Shown piece after piece: positions 50,604 to 59,215 of a stretch of 64,000 nucleotides of DNA. Under the pieces are notes generated by a model, which saw only the letters and a list, made by a program, of their open reading frames with translations, made no database searches and had not been told where the DNA came from. The first letter of the stretch is position 1; every line of letters starts with the position of its first letter. A program made the position numbers and the translations under genes. The DNA is from JBBROS01 sp965199595 (GTDB taxonomy: Bacteria; Pseudomonadota; Alphaproteobacteria; Acetobacterales; Acetobacteraceae), in assembly GCA_965199595.1 (NCBI GenBank), contig OZ241182.1:1178001-1242000 (forward strand). The letters are read 5' to 3'.

Positions 50604-53600
50604 TCGATGGGTCCGATCCGTTGGTTGAAGATGGCGCGCACGGTCTGGGCCGTGTGGTCCAGGGTGGCATCCAGGGTGGTGAGGTCAAGTGTGGCAAGGC
50701 TTGCGGTGGCAAGGCTTGCGGTGGCGAGGCCGCTGGCGCGCAGGGTTCGCAGCAGGGCTTCGGCGGCGGGTGCGGGGAGGGTGGCGGCGCTGCGGCCGAT
50801 GGTGATGCGGCGCATGCTCTGGACGGTGCGCCAGACCAGGTCGGCCTGGATGAGGGTTGCGGCCTCCCGGGCCGGGAGGGCGCCGGTTCCGGCCAGGTGG
50901 CGCAGGGCCCTGGCGGTGTTCTGGCAGCCCGGGGCGACGCCGTTCAGGAGTTGCAGGACCTGGGCGATGAACTCGACCTCCATGCCGCCGCCGGCGCGCA
51001 TCTTGACGTCCCAGGAGCCGGCGGGGGGGAGCTCGCGCAGGAGGCGGCGGCGCATGTCGATGGCGTCGGAGCGGGTACGGGCGGGGTCGAGGGCGTTGGT
51101 CAAGGCTTGGGCGATCGCGCGTTCGGCGCGGGCGCGGATGGCGGGGCGGCCGGCGACGACGCGGGCGCGGGTGAGGGTCATGCGCTCCCAGGTCCAGGCT
51201 TCGGTGGCGTGGTACTTGACGAAGCCGGCGAGGGGGACGGCGACCGGGCCTTTGTTGCCGGAGGGGCGGAGGCGCATGTCCACGGCGTAGAGCGGGCCTT
51301 CGGCGCCCGGGGCGGTCATGGCGGCGACGAAGGCGTGGGCGGCGCGGATGAACCACTGGCTGGTGGGGAGGGGCTTGGCGCCGTCGCTCTCGGTGACGCC
51401 GGGGGGGTGGGTGTAGAGCAGCATGAGGTCGAGGTCGGAGCCCGCCATCATCTCCTCGCTGCCGGCCTTGCCGAGGGCGATGACGGCCATGCCGCCGCCG
51501 CGGATGCGGCCGAAGCGGCGGGTGTGTTCGGCCAGCACGGCGGGGAGCAGGGCCTGGAGGGCGGCATCGGCCAGGGCGGTGCGTTCGAAGCCGGCCTGGT
51601 TCACGTCGATGGCGCCTTCCATCTGGGCGCAGCAGAGGCGGAACTCCTCGGCGCGGACCATGTGGCTGGTGATGGCGACCACGTCCTCCAGGCTGTGGGC
51701 GTCGGTGAGGTGCCGGGCCAGGCGCTGGGCGGGCGGCAGGTCGGGGGCGTGGGGCGGGGCGAGCAGGCCTTCGAGGGCGCTGGGGGTGGAGGCCAGGTGG
51801 TCGGCCAGGGAGGGGGCGGCGCCGAGGATGGCGGCGATGCGGGCGAGGAGGCCGGGGTGGCGCTGGATCATGGAGAGCAGCTGCACGCCGGCGGGCTGGC
51901 GGGAGAGCATGGCGTCGAAGCGGGCGAAGGCGGCGTCGGGGTCCGATTGCGCGCTGAGGGCGGCGAGGAGGGCGGGGAGCACGGCGTCCATCAGCTCGCG
52001 GGCGCGGGTGCTGCGGAGGGCGCGAAGGCGGCCGGCCTGCCAGCCGCGCAGGGTGGCGACCATGCCGGCAATGTTGTGGAAGCCCATGGCGTGCAGGCGT
52101 TCGGTGGTGGCGGGGGGGATGTCGCGGCCCGAGAGGTCGAGCGAGGGGGTGGTGGTTTCGGGGGCGGGGACGGTGGCGAAGACCTCGGCGTATCGGGTGC
52201 GGACGCGGGCCATGTGGGTGGCGAGGAGGGCGGCGAGGGCCTCGGTGCCGGGGCAGCCGAGGAAGGTGGCGAAGCGGGCGAGTTCCTCGGGCTTTTCCGG
52301 CAGGGTGTGGGTCTGGCGGTCCGCAACCATCTGCAGGCGGTGTTCGACCCGGCGGAGCAGGCGGTAGGCGACGGTGAGTTCGGCGGCGCCGCGCCGGGTC
52401 ATGTGGCCGGTGCGGACCAGGCGGCGGAGGGCGCCCAGGGTGGTGGGGTCGCGCAGGCCGGGGTCGCGGCCGCCCCAGACGAGCTGGAGGGTCTGGGCGG
52501 CGAACTCGATCTCGCGGATGCCGCCGGGGCCGAGCTTCACGTCGTAGCCGGGGAGCCCGTCCGCGAGGCCGGCGGGGGAAAAGCCGCGGTGGGTGTCGAT
52601 GCGGCGCTTCATGGCGTGGAGGTCGGCGATGGCGGCGAAGTCCGGGTGGCGGCGCCAGACGAAGGGGCGGATGGCGGTGAGGAAGGCGTCGGCGCGGGGG
52701 ATGTCCCCGGCGACGGGGCGCGCCTTGGTCATGGCGGCGCGTTCCCAGTTCTGGCCGAGGCTCTCGTAATATGCGATGGCCCCCGGGAGGGCGACGGCGG
52801 GTGGCGTGGCGGCCGGGTCGGGGCGGAGGCGGAGATCGGTGCGGAACACGTAGCCGTCGGCGTCGCGGGTCTCCATCATGGCGACCAGGGCGCGCGCGAT
52901 TCGTGTGAAGGTGGCGCCCAAGCCGACTTTCGTGGCTTGAGCCACGGAAGCCTGCTCAGGGTTTCTTGAAGGCGCATCGTCTTTTTCGCGGGATGCAAGG
53001 GTATCCCGCGAGATGATGCCTAGCGTATCGGGGTCCGGGTGGGCTTCGGGGTCATAGAGCAGGATGAGGTCGATATCGCTCGAGTAGTTCAGTTCCCGTG
53101 CGCCGAGCTTGCCCATGCCCAGGACGATCAGGCCGCAGTCGCGCTCGGGCTGTTCGGGGTGCGGCAGGTGGAGCGCGCCGGTGCGGTGGGCGGCGAGAAC
53201 CAGGTGGGCGGTGGCGAGGCGGAGCGTGGCCTCGGCCAGGTCCGACAGGGCGGCGGTGACCTGCGGCAGGTGCCAGAGGCCGCCGATATCGGCCAGCGCC
53301 GTGACCAGGCTGACCCGGCGCTTGGCGGCACGCATGGCCTTCATCACCTGGGCGCGGGTGGCGGATGGCGGGGTGGCCGCCAGGGCCTGCATGGCTTCGG
53401 CGACCACGGCATCTGGGCCGGAGCGGGCGAAGGCGGCGATGCAGGCGTGTTCGCGGACGGCGAGATCGGACAAATAGGGGCTGCCGCCGCCGAGGGCTGC
53501 GAGCATGGCGGCGCCGGGCGGGGTGGCGGCGAGGGCGGCGGGTTCGGGGCCCTGGTCCGCGAAGCGTTCCAGGAGGCGGCGGCCGGCGGCGGGGTCTGCG

Positions 53601-53641
53601 GGGCCGGGCCAGGCGGCGGGAGGCGGGAGATGGGTCGGCAT
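50600..53641 (-). CDS. glnE: Bifunctional glutamine synthetase adenylyltransferase/deadenylase GlnE
   Basis: GlnE adds AMP to glutamine synthetase or removes it, under PII control. The 1013-residue protein has two nucleotidyltransferase cores: 'NYSSDIDLILLYDPEA' in the N-terminal half and 'MAGSDLDLMLLYTHPPG' in the C-terminal half, plus 'DGYVFRTDLRLRPDP' and 'YAVDMRLRPSGNKGPVAV'. Between 'LLYDPEA' and 'FTRIARALV' lies an in-frame insertion of about 36 residues (52922–53034) encoded by palindromic DNA. The C-terminal tail holds a short SLATA repeat. Starts 12 or more bases from the divergent AsmA-like gene. Confidence 0.95.
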   Translation of the reverse strand: MPTHLPPPAAWPGPADPAAGRRLLERFADQGPEPAALAATPPGAAMLAALGGGSPYLSDLAVREHACIAAFARSGPDAVVAEAMQALAATPPSATRAQVMKAMRAAKRRVSLVTALADIGGLWHLPQVTAALSDLAEATLRLATAHLVLAAHRTGALHLPHPEQPERDCGLIVLGMGKLGARELNYSSDIDLILLYDPEAHPDPDTLGIISRDTLASREKDDAPSRNPEQASVAQATKVGLGATFTRIARALVAMMETRDADGYVFRTDLRLRPDPAATPPAVALPGAIAYYESLGQNWERAAMTKARPVAGDIPRADAFLTAIRPFVWRRHPDFAAIADLHAMKRRIDTHRGFSPAGLADGLPGYDVKLGPGGIREIEFAAQTLQLVWGGRDPGLRDPTTLGALRRLVRTGHMTRRGAAELTVAYRLLRRVEHRLQMVADRQTHTLPEKPEELARFATFLGCPGTEALAALLATHMARVRTRYAEVFATVPAPETTTPSLDLSGRDIPPATTERLHAMGFHNIAGMVATLRGWQAGRLRALRSTRARELMDAVLPALLAALSAQSDPDAAFARFDAMLSRQPAGVQLLSMIQRHPGLLARIAAILGAAPSLADHLASTPSALEGLLAPPHAPDLPPAQRLARHLTDAHSLEDVVAITSHMVRAEEFRLCCAQMEGAIDVNQAGFERTALADAALQALLPAVLAEHTRRFGRIRGGGMAVIALGKAGSEEMMAGSDLDLMLLYTHPPGVTESDGAKPLPTSQWFIRAAHAFVAAMTAPGAEGPLYAVDMRLRPSGNKGPVAVPLAGFVKYHATEAWTWERMTLTRARVVAGRPAIRARAERAIAQALTNALDPARTRSDAIDMRRRLLRELPPAGSWDVKMRAGGGMEVEFIAQVLQLLNGVAPGCQNTARALRHLAGTGALPAREAATLIQADLVWRTVQSMRRITIGRSAATLPAPAAEALLRTLRASGLATASLATASLATLDLTTLDATLDHTAQTVRAIFNQRIGPIE
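50692..50727 (-). repeat. 15-bp tandem repeat near the 3' end of glnE
   Basis: Two identical 15-bp units (50692–50706, 50707–50721) and a partial third encode S-L-A-T-A in frame near the GlnE C-terminus, in a region where sequence is poorly constrained. Confidence 0.8.
52922..53034. repeat. Palindromic element inserted in frame in glnE
   Basis: The segment contains a perfect 9-bp inverted repeat (TCGCGGGAT 52986–52994 with ATCCCGCGA 53003–53011), extended by a 7-of-8 match (52974–52981 with 53012–53019), and next to it a 6-bp stem (52931–52936 with 52941–52946). Base composition is less GC-rich than the rest of glnE. It encodes an extra polar peptide ('SREKDDAPSRNPEQASVAQA') absent from GlnE proteins of other bacteria such as E. 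coli. Confidence 0.7.
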
Positions 53642-53694
53642 GATGCGGCAGGGTGGGCCGCGGGCCGGGTTTTCGTCAACGCGGGGCGCGGCGC

Positions 53695-56600
53695 TTGATC
53701 CGGCTGGTGCATGGGGTGGGCCGGGCGGTGCGGGGCCTGGTGGTGCTGGGGCTGGCGCTGCTGGTGCTGGCGCTGGTGGGCGGACTGGCCCTGGCGTGGC
53801 GGCTGGGGCAGGGGCCGGTTGACGTGAGCTGGGCGTTGCCGCGGATCGAGGCGGCGCTGAACCGGGAGGGGGCCGCGACCCGGGTGCATGCCGCGGGGGC
53901 CGGGCTGGAGTGGGGGGGCTTTGCCGACGGGTTCGGGCGGGGGCTGGACCTGACGTTGCGGGAGCTTCGGGTGCTGGAGGGGGAGCGGGTGCTGGCGCGG
54001 GCCGCAGCGCTGTCCGTGAACGTGTCGGTGCGCGGGCTGCTGCTGCGGGGGGCGGCGCTGCCGCGGTTCATCGAGGCGAGTGGGGTGGAGCTGCACCTGG
54101 TTCGCGCGGCGGATGGGGCGGTGGGGCTGGACTTGGGGACGCCGGATGTGGCGGAGACGGGAGAGACTGCCGTGCCGGACCTGACGGAGGTTCTGGCGGA
54201 GCTGGCCCGGCCGCCGCGGGCGGACGGCGCGGGGCCGGTGCGGACCGAGCTGGAGCAGCTGCGGCAGTTCCGGCACATCCGGGTGAGCGATGCCGTGGTG
54301 ATGCTGCATGACCGGGAGCTGGGCGGACGGTGGCGGCTGGACCTGGGCGGGCTGGAGCTGGACCGGCAGGCCGAGGGCGGGCTGCTGGGGCGGGCGGATG
54401 CTCGGCTGGCGGTGGGCGGGGCCGCGGCCTCGGTGACGATGCAGGCGGCGCTGGGGCCGGAGGGCGGCACGAGCGTGCAACTGGTGCTGGCGCCGTTCGC
54501 GACGGGGCCGGCGCAGCGTGCGGCGGAGACGCAGGGGGTGGGGGCGGGCGGCGCGCTGGGGCCGGTCGGGCAGCTGGAGACGGCGCTGCAGGGGTCCGTC
54601 AGCCTGACGCTGGATGCGCGGCTGCTGCCGGTGGCGGGGTCGGTTCAGGTGCGGGCGAGCGGGGGCCGGGTTCGGCTGGCCGGGTCGTTGATCGGGTTCG
54701 ACAGCCTGAACGTGGAGGCGGATGCCTCGTGGGCGGTGCCGGGCTGGGGGCGGCCGAGCACGGTGGCGCTGTCGCGGCTGAAGGCGGTGCTGCAGGCGCC
54801 GGGCGGGGCCTGGCCCACGACCGTGACGGCCAGCGGCACGGTGCGGCGGGAGGGGGAGCGGTTCAGCGGGACGGTGGCGGCGAGCCTGGACCATCTGGCG
54901 TTCACCGATATCCCGCGCCTGTGGCCGGAGCGGTGGGGCGGGCATGTGCGGCCGTGGCTGGTGAAGAGCATCACGGCCGGGACGGCGCGGGATGGGGTGA
55001 TCGCGGCGGCATTCACCGTGTCCTCGGCGATGGACGACCTGGTGCTGACCAGGATCGACGCGAGCGTGGCGGGGGATGACACCACGATCCACTGGCTGCG
55101 GCCGATCGCGCCGGTGGAGCATGCGCAGGCGGTGCTGAGGATCCGCAGCCCGGAGGTGATGGACATCGCGATCGCGAGCGCGCGGCAGGGGGTGGTGCCG
55201 CTGACGAACGGGACGATCCACATCACCGGGCTGAACGTGAAGGACCAGTTCATGACGCTGGGGGCGGATGCGGCCGGGCCGGTGGCGGAGGTGATCACGC
55301 TGCTGAAGCATCCGGCGCTGCATCTGCTGGACCGCAAGCCGATCCCGATGCGCAACCCGGGGGGGAGTTTCACCGGGCATATCGGCGTGTTCCTGCCGCT
55401 GAACGAGGACCTGGACCTGGATGACGTCAAGATCACCGTGCAGGCGAAGTCCGGCGACCTGCGGCTGGGCGGGCTGGTGGCGGGGCGGGACCTGGAGCGG
55501 GGGGAGATCCAGGTCGAGGCTTCGTCGGAGAGCCTGAAGGCGCAGGGGCGGGCGGCGATCTCGGGGCTGGCGTCGGAGATCGCGGTCGAGATGGATTTCC
55601 GCAACGGCGGCCCGGCGCAGGTGGTGCAGCGGGACAGCCTGGTGACGCGGGCGACGCCGCAGCAGCTGGCGGCGGCGGGGATCGACACGGGCGGGTTGAT
55701 CGAGGGCGGGGTCGGCGTGTTCACCGCGCGGTATGTGCAGCGGCGGGACGGGGCGGCGGAGCTGGGGTTGAGCGCCAACCTGCGGGATGCGGTGCTGGGG
55801 ATCGCCGGGTGGAGCAAGGCGGCCGGGGTGCCGGGGGAGGCGGGGGCGCGGCTGCTGCTGCGGGGCGAGCAGGTGCTGGGGGTGGACCAGGTGCGGGCGC
55901 AGGCGCCGGGGCTGGCGGTGGAGGGGCGGATGGAGCTGGTGGGGGACCGGCCGCTGCTGCTGCGGCTGGACCGGCTGGTGCTGGGGGGCACGCGGGGGTG
56001 GGGCGAGGTGCGGCTGCCGGGCCGGGCGGGGGAGGCGGTGCGGGCGCGGCTGGAGGGGACGGTGCTCGATCTCTCGGCGCTGCTGGCGCAGAGGGGGCCG
56101 CCGCCATCGGGGAATGAGGCGCCCTGGGTGGCGGATGTCCGGTTCGACCGGGTGGTGCTGGCGAAAGACCGGGGGCTGGATGGGCTTACGGCGCATGCGG
56201 AGAGTGCGCGGGGGCGGGTGGTGGCGTTGCAGGCGGTTTCGGCCGGGGCGGAGAAGCTGGCCGTGACCATCGCGCGCGCCGGGACGGGGCGGACGTTGAG
56301 CGTGACCGCGGCGGATGGGGGGGCGGTGCTGCGGGCGATGGACCTGGTGGATTCCGTGCAGGGCGGGGCGTTGAGCCTGCGGGCGACGTATGACGACACG
56401 CGGGCGGACTCGCCGTTGAGCGGCACGGTGGAATTGCGGAGCTTCCGGATGCGGAATGCGCCGGGTCTGGGGAAGCTGCTGCAGGCGGTGACGGTCTATG
56501 GGGTGGTGGAGGCGTTGAGCGGACCGGGGCTGTCGTTCAACGCGCTGTCGATGCCGTTCACCTGGAACGGGTCGGTGCTGGATGTGGTGGATGTGCAGGC

Positions 56601-56877
56601 GTTCAGTGCGTCACTGGGGCTGACGGCGCAGGGCCGGGTCGATACGGTGCGGAAGACGGTGGACCTGCGGGGGACGGTGGTGCCGGTGTATGTCATCAAC
56701 TCGATGCTGGGGCGGATCCCGTTGCTGGGGCGTCTGTTCAGCGCGGAGAAGGGGGGCGGGCTGCTGGCGGTGACCTATTCGCTGCGCGGGCCGCTGGGGG
56801 ACCCCGGTGTTTCGGTGAACCCGCTTTCGGCTTTGACGCCCGGGTTCCTGCGGGGGTTGTTCAAGGTTCTGGACTGA
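53695..56877 (+). CDS. AsmA/YhdP-like large envelope protein (DUF3971)
   Basis: A protein of about 1060 residues with one N-terminal membrane anchor ('LVVLGLALLVLALVGGLALA') and a long beta-rich body facing the periplasm. 'LSALTPGFLRGLFKVLD' at the end and 'MPFTWNGSVLDVVDVQAFSASLG' before it are typical of the YhdP/DUF3971 branch of AsmA-like proteins, which bridge the membranes for phospholipid transport. The start is uncertain: TTG 53695 is chosen because GTG 53653 would leave only 11 bases to the divergent glnE start; GTG 53707 is also possible. Confidence 0.85.
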   Translation: MIRLVHGVGRAVRGLVVLGLALLVLALVGGLALAWRLGQGPVDVSWALPRIEAALNREGAATRVHAAGAGLEWGGFADGFGRGLDLTLRELRVLEGERVLARAAALSVNVSVRGLLLRGAALPRFIEASGVELHLVRAADGAVGLDLGTPDVAETGETAVPDLTEVLAELARPPRADGAGPVRTELEQLRQFRHIRVSDAVVMLHDRELGGRWRLDLGGLELDRQAEGGLLGRADARLAVGGAAASVTMQAALGPEGGTSVQLVLAPFATGPAQRAAETQGVGAGGALGPVGQLETALQGSVSLTLDARLLPVAGSVQVRASGGRVRLAGSLIGFDSLNVEADASWAVPGWGRPSTVALSRLKAVLQAPGGAWPTTVTASGTVRREGERFSGTVAASLDHLAFTDIPRLWPERWGGHVRPWLVKSITAGTARDGVIAAAFTVSSAMDDLVLTRIDASVAGDDTTIHWLRPIAPVEHAQAVLRIRSPEVMDIAIASARQGVVPLTNGTIHITGLNVKDQFMTLGADAAGPVAEVITLLKHPALHLLDRKPIPMRNPGGSFTGHIGVFLPLNEDLDLDDVKITVQAKSGDLRLGGLVAGRDLERGEIQVEASSESLKAQGRAAISGLASEIAVEMDFRNGGPAQVVQRDSLVTRATPQQLAAAGIDTGGLIEGGVGVFTARYVQRRDGAAELGLSANLRDAVLGIAGWSKAAGVPGEAGARLLLRGEQVLGVDQVRAQAPGLAVEGRMELVGDRPLLLRLDRLVLGGTRGWGEVRLPGRAGEAVRARLEGTVLDLSALLAQRGPPPSGNEAPWVADVRFDRVVLAKDRGLDGLTAHAESARGRVVALQAVSAGAEKLAVTIARAGTGRTLSVTAADGGAVLRAMDLVDSVQGGALSLRATYDDTRADSPLSGTVELRSFRMRNAPGLGKLLQAVTVYGVVEALSGPGLSFNALSMPFTWNGSVLDVVDVQAFSASLGLTAQGRVDTVRKTVDLRGTVVPVYVINSMLGRIPLLGRLFSAEKGGGLLAVTYSLRGPLGDPGVSVNPLSALTPGFLRGLFKVLD

Positions 56878-56887
56878 GGAGGGCGGG

Positions 56888-57617
56888 ATGGTTCGGGCCT
56901 TGTTGTTCGACGTGTTCGGGACCGTGGTGGATTGGCGGGGCAGTCTGATCGAGGAGTTTTCCGGCTGGGGGGCGGCGCGGGGGCTGGTGGTGGACTGGCC
57001 GGGGTTCGTGGATGCCTGGCGGGGGGCCTATGCGCCGTCCATGGATCGGGTGCGGCGGGGCGAGTTGGCGTGGACCAACCTCGATGGGCTGCACCTGGAG
57101 TCTTTGCGGGTGCTGGCGCCGCGGTTCGGGCTGGTGGGGGCGGATGGGGCGGCGCTGGATGCGGCGGCGCTGGAGTGGCTGAACCGGGGGTGGCACCGGT
57201 TGCGGCCCTGGGGGGGACAGTGTGGACGGGTTGCGGCGGTTGAAGGCCGGGTTCGTGATCAGCCCGCTGTCGAACGGGAACGTGGCGCTGCTGGTGGGGA
57301 TGGCGAAGCGGGCCGGGCTGCCCTGGGACCTGGTGCTGGGGGCCGAGGTGTTCCGGCACTACAAGCCGGACCCTGAGACCTACCTGGGGGCGGCGGCGTT
57401 GCTGGGGCTTGAACCCGGCGAGGTGATGATGTGCGCGGCGCATAACGGCGACCTGGTGGCGGCGCGGGCATGCGGGTTGCGGACGGCGTTCATCCTGCGG
57501 GGAGCGGAGCATGGGCCGGATCAGCGAACGGATCTGGGGGCGGCGGCGGACTGGGATTACAGCGTGGGCGGCATTGGCGAGTTGGCCGATGCGCTGGGGT
57601 GTGCGCCGTCCGCGTGA
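56888..57617 (+). pseudogene. Haloacid dehalogenase, type II, split by a frameshift in a run of seven G
   Basis: Two frames together give one complete HAD hydrolase. The first (56888–) has the nucleophile motif 'LFDVFGTVVDWRGSL' and the cap domain up to 'HRLRPWG'. The second resumes 'VDGLRRLKAGFVISPLSNGN', then 'KPDPETY' (Lys) and 'MCAAHNGDLVAARACG'. All L-2-haloacid-dehalogenase-like motifs are present. The break lies at the G run 57210–57216; removing one G would restore the frame ('RPWGDSVDGL'). It could be a sequencing error, a recent mutation or a switchable tract. A GTG at 57222 could start the C-terminal piece alone. Confidence 0.85.
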
Positions 57618-57629
57618 GGGCGGACGGCG
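57604..57629 (+). terminator. Strong stem-loop over the stop codon of the dehalogenase gene
   Basis: A perfect 10-bp GC-rich stem (57604–57613 with 57620–57629) has the TGA stop in its 6-base loop and is followed by GTTGGTT. It is a plausible terminator though the T-run is weak. Confidence 0.55.
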
Positions 57630-57636
57630 GTTGGTT

Positions 57637-57728
57637 CAGCGGCCGCTGAACGCGTAAACCGTCAGCGGCCTCTGAACCGGTAAACCGTCAGCGGCCGCTG
57701 AACCCGTAAACCGTCAGCGACCGCTGAC
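57637..57728. repeat. 26-bp tandem array with a palindrome in each unit
   Basis: Three full units (57637–57662, 57663–57688, 57689–57714) and a half unit reach into the last codons of the nitronate-monooxygenase-like gene. Each unit contains CAGCGGCCGCTG or a one-base variant, a perfect 12-bp palindrome, followed by a spacer ending GTAAACCGT. The array fills the gap between two convergent genes. The last unit overlaps the gene's stop, so the array seems to have grown from the gene's 3' end. Confidence 0.85.
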
Positions 57729-59126
57729 GATGCGATCGACCAGCTGCTTCACGGTGGGGACGAAGCCGTTGGAGTAGAAGGGGTCCTTGGCGAAGCGGTA
57801 GGCGTTGTGGCCGCTGAACATGAGCTGGTGCTCGATGGTTTCGGGCATCTGGTCGTCGCGGCGGACCTCCTGCAAGGTCTTCTGGATGCAGAAGCTGCGG
57901 GGGTCGGCCTTCTTGCCGTTGTCGTAGTCCGGGCCGTGCTGGCTCCAGTTGCTGAAGCGGCAGACGCTGAGACAGCCCATGCAGGAGACCTGGTCGTCGA
58001 TGATCTTCTGGGCGCGCTCCGGCGTCACGAAGATCAGCGTGTTGTCCGGAGTGCGCATGGCCTCGGTGTAGCCGGCGGCGATCCAGCGTTCGGCGTTCAG
58101 CAGGTCATGCGGGGTGAGGAAGACCGGGCGCTTGCGGGGGCCGATGCCGAGAACGGCGACGTGTTCGCCGATGGGCTCCATGGTGTAGGCGACCTGGTGC
58201 TCGCCGCGCTGGCGCAGCTCGCCGATGAAGCCGTTGTTCACGGCGCTGCTGTAGAAGCCGGTGGGGCTGAACTTGTTGAGGAAGACGTCGCCCTCGTGCA
58301 GCGTGAGCAGACGGCGCTTCCAGGCGTCGCTGATCGGGCTCTCCTGGGTGAGGAGGGGTCGGGTGCCGAACTGGAAGGCGATGGGGCCGAGGTCGGGGTT
58401 GTCGATCCAGTCCTCCCACTCCTCGAGCCACCAGACGCCGCCGGCCATGATGATCGGCACCTGGTCGAGGCCGAAGGTGCGCATCAGCTTGCGGAGCGCG
58501 AGGACGCGGGGGAAGGGGTCCTCGGGCCTGGTGGGGTCCTCGCCGTTGGAGAGGCCGTTATGGCCGCCGGCGAGCCAGGGGTCCTCGTAGACCACGCCGC
58601 CGAGCAGGGCGGCGGCCTTGCTGTAGGCGCGCTTCCACAAGGCGTTGAAGGCCCGGCCGGAAGAGACGATGGGGTAGTAGTGGATGCCGAAGCGCTCGGC
58701 GATGTCGGACAGGCGGTAGGGCATGCCGGCGCCGCATGTGATGCCGTGGATCAGGCCCCTGGCGCCTTCGAGCACACCGGTGATCACGCGTTCGGCGCCG
58801 CCCATCTCCCAGAGGAGGTTGGCGTGGATGCGGCCCTTGCCGCCGGAGATGTCGTAGGCGCGGCGGGCCTGGTCAATGCCGCCCTTAATGCCGAACTGGA
58901 TGAGCTCCTCGTGGCGTTCGCGCCGGGTGCGGCCGTGATAGACCTGGTCCAGCGGGTTGCCGTCGGCGTCGTAGTAATCCGCATTGACGGCGCTGAAGGT
59001 GCCGGCGCCGCCCGTGGCGGCCCAGTGGCCGCTGGAGACGCCGGTCGAGACGCCGATGCCCTTGCCGCCCTCGATGAGGGGAAGCACGTCGACGCCGCCC
59101 ATGCGGATTTCGTTCACAGCCTTCAT
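57714..59126 (-). CDS. Nitronate monooxygenase-like flavoprotein with C-terminal Cys cluster
   Basis: A 470-residue TIM-barrel protein of the NMO/2-nitropropane dioxygenase class: 'PLIEGGKGIGVSTGVSSGHW' at the start, 'GLIHGITCGAGMPYRL', 'PIIMAGGVWWLEEWEDW', and 'IAFQFGTRPLLTQESPIS' for FMN phosphate. It is longer than common NMOs, and near residue 385 has 'CMGCLSVCRFSNWS', a CxxCxxxC set with a later Cys ('RSFCIQ') that could hold an iron–sulfur cluster. ATG 59126 is chosen over TTG 59144. The physiological substrate is unknown. Confidence 0.85.
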   Translation of the reverse strand: MKAVNEIRMGGVDVLPLIEGGKGIGVSTGVSSGHWAATGGAGTFSAVNADYYDADGNPLDQVYHGRTRRERHEELIQFGIKGGIDQARRAYDISGGKGRIHANLLWEMGGAERVITGVLEGARGLIHGITCGAGMPYRLSDIAERFGIHYYPIVSSGRAFNALWKRAYSKAAALLGGVVYEDPWLAGGHNGLSNGEDPTRPEDPFPRVLALRKLMRTFGLDQVPIIMAGGVWWLEEWEDWIDNPDLGPIAFQFGTRPLLTQESPISDAWKRRLLTLHEGDVFLNKFSPTGFYSSAVNNGFIGELRQRGEHQVAYTMEPIGEHVAVLGIGPRKRPVFLTPHDLLNAERWIAAGYTEAMRTPDNTLIFVTPERAQKIIDDQVSCMGCLSVCRFSNWSQHGPDYDNGKKADPRSFCIQKTLQEVRRDDQMPETIEHQLMFSGHNAYRFAKDPFYSNGFVPTVKQLVDRIVSGR

Positions 59127-59215
59127 TCGACGGCGCAACCTCAATACGAACCGAACAGATTGGCCCCGGGGCCGGATTTTGCCAGCCCCGGGGGGTGTTA
59201 AAAGTGTAGCAGAGT

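Noticed and set aside
57637..57728. Possible CRISPR array
   Set aside because: The units are contiguous and nearly identical throughout, with no unique spacers, and no cas gene is nearby.
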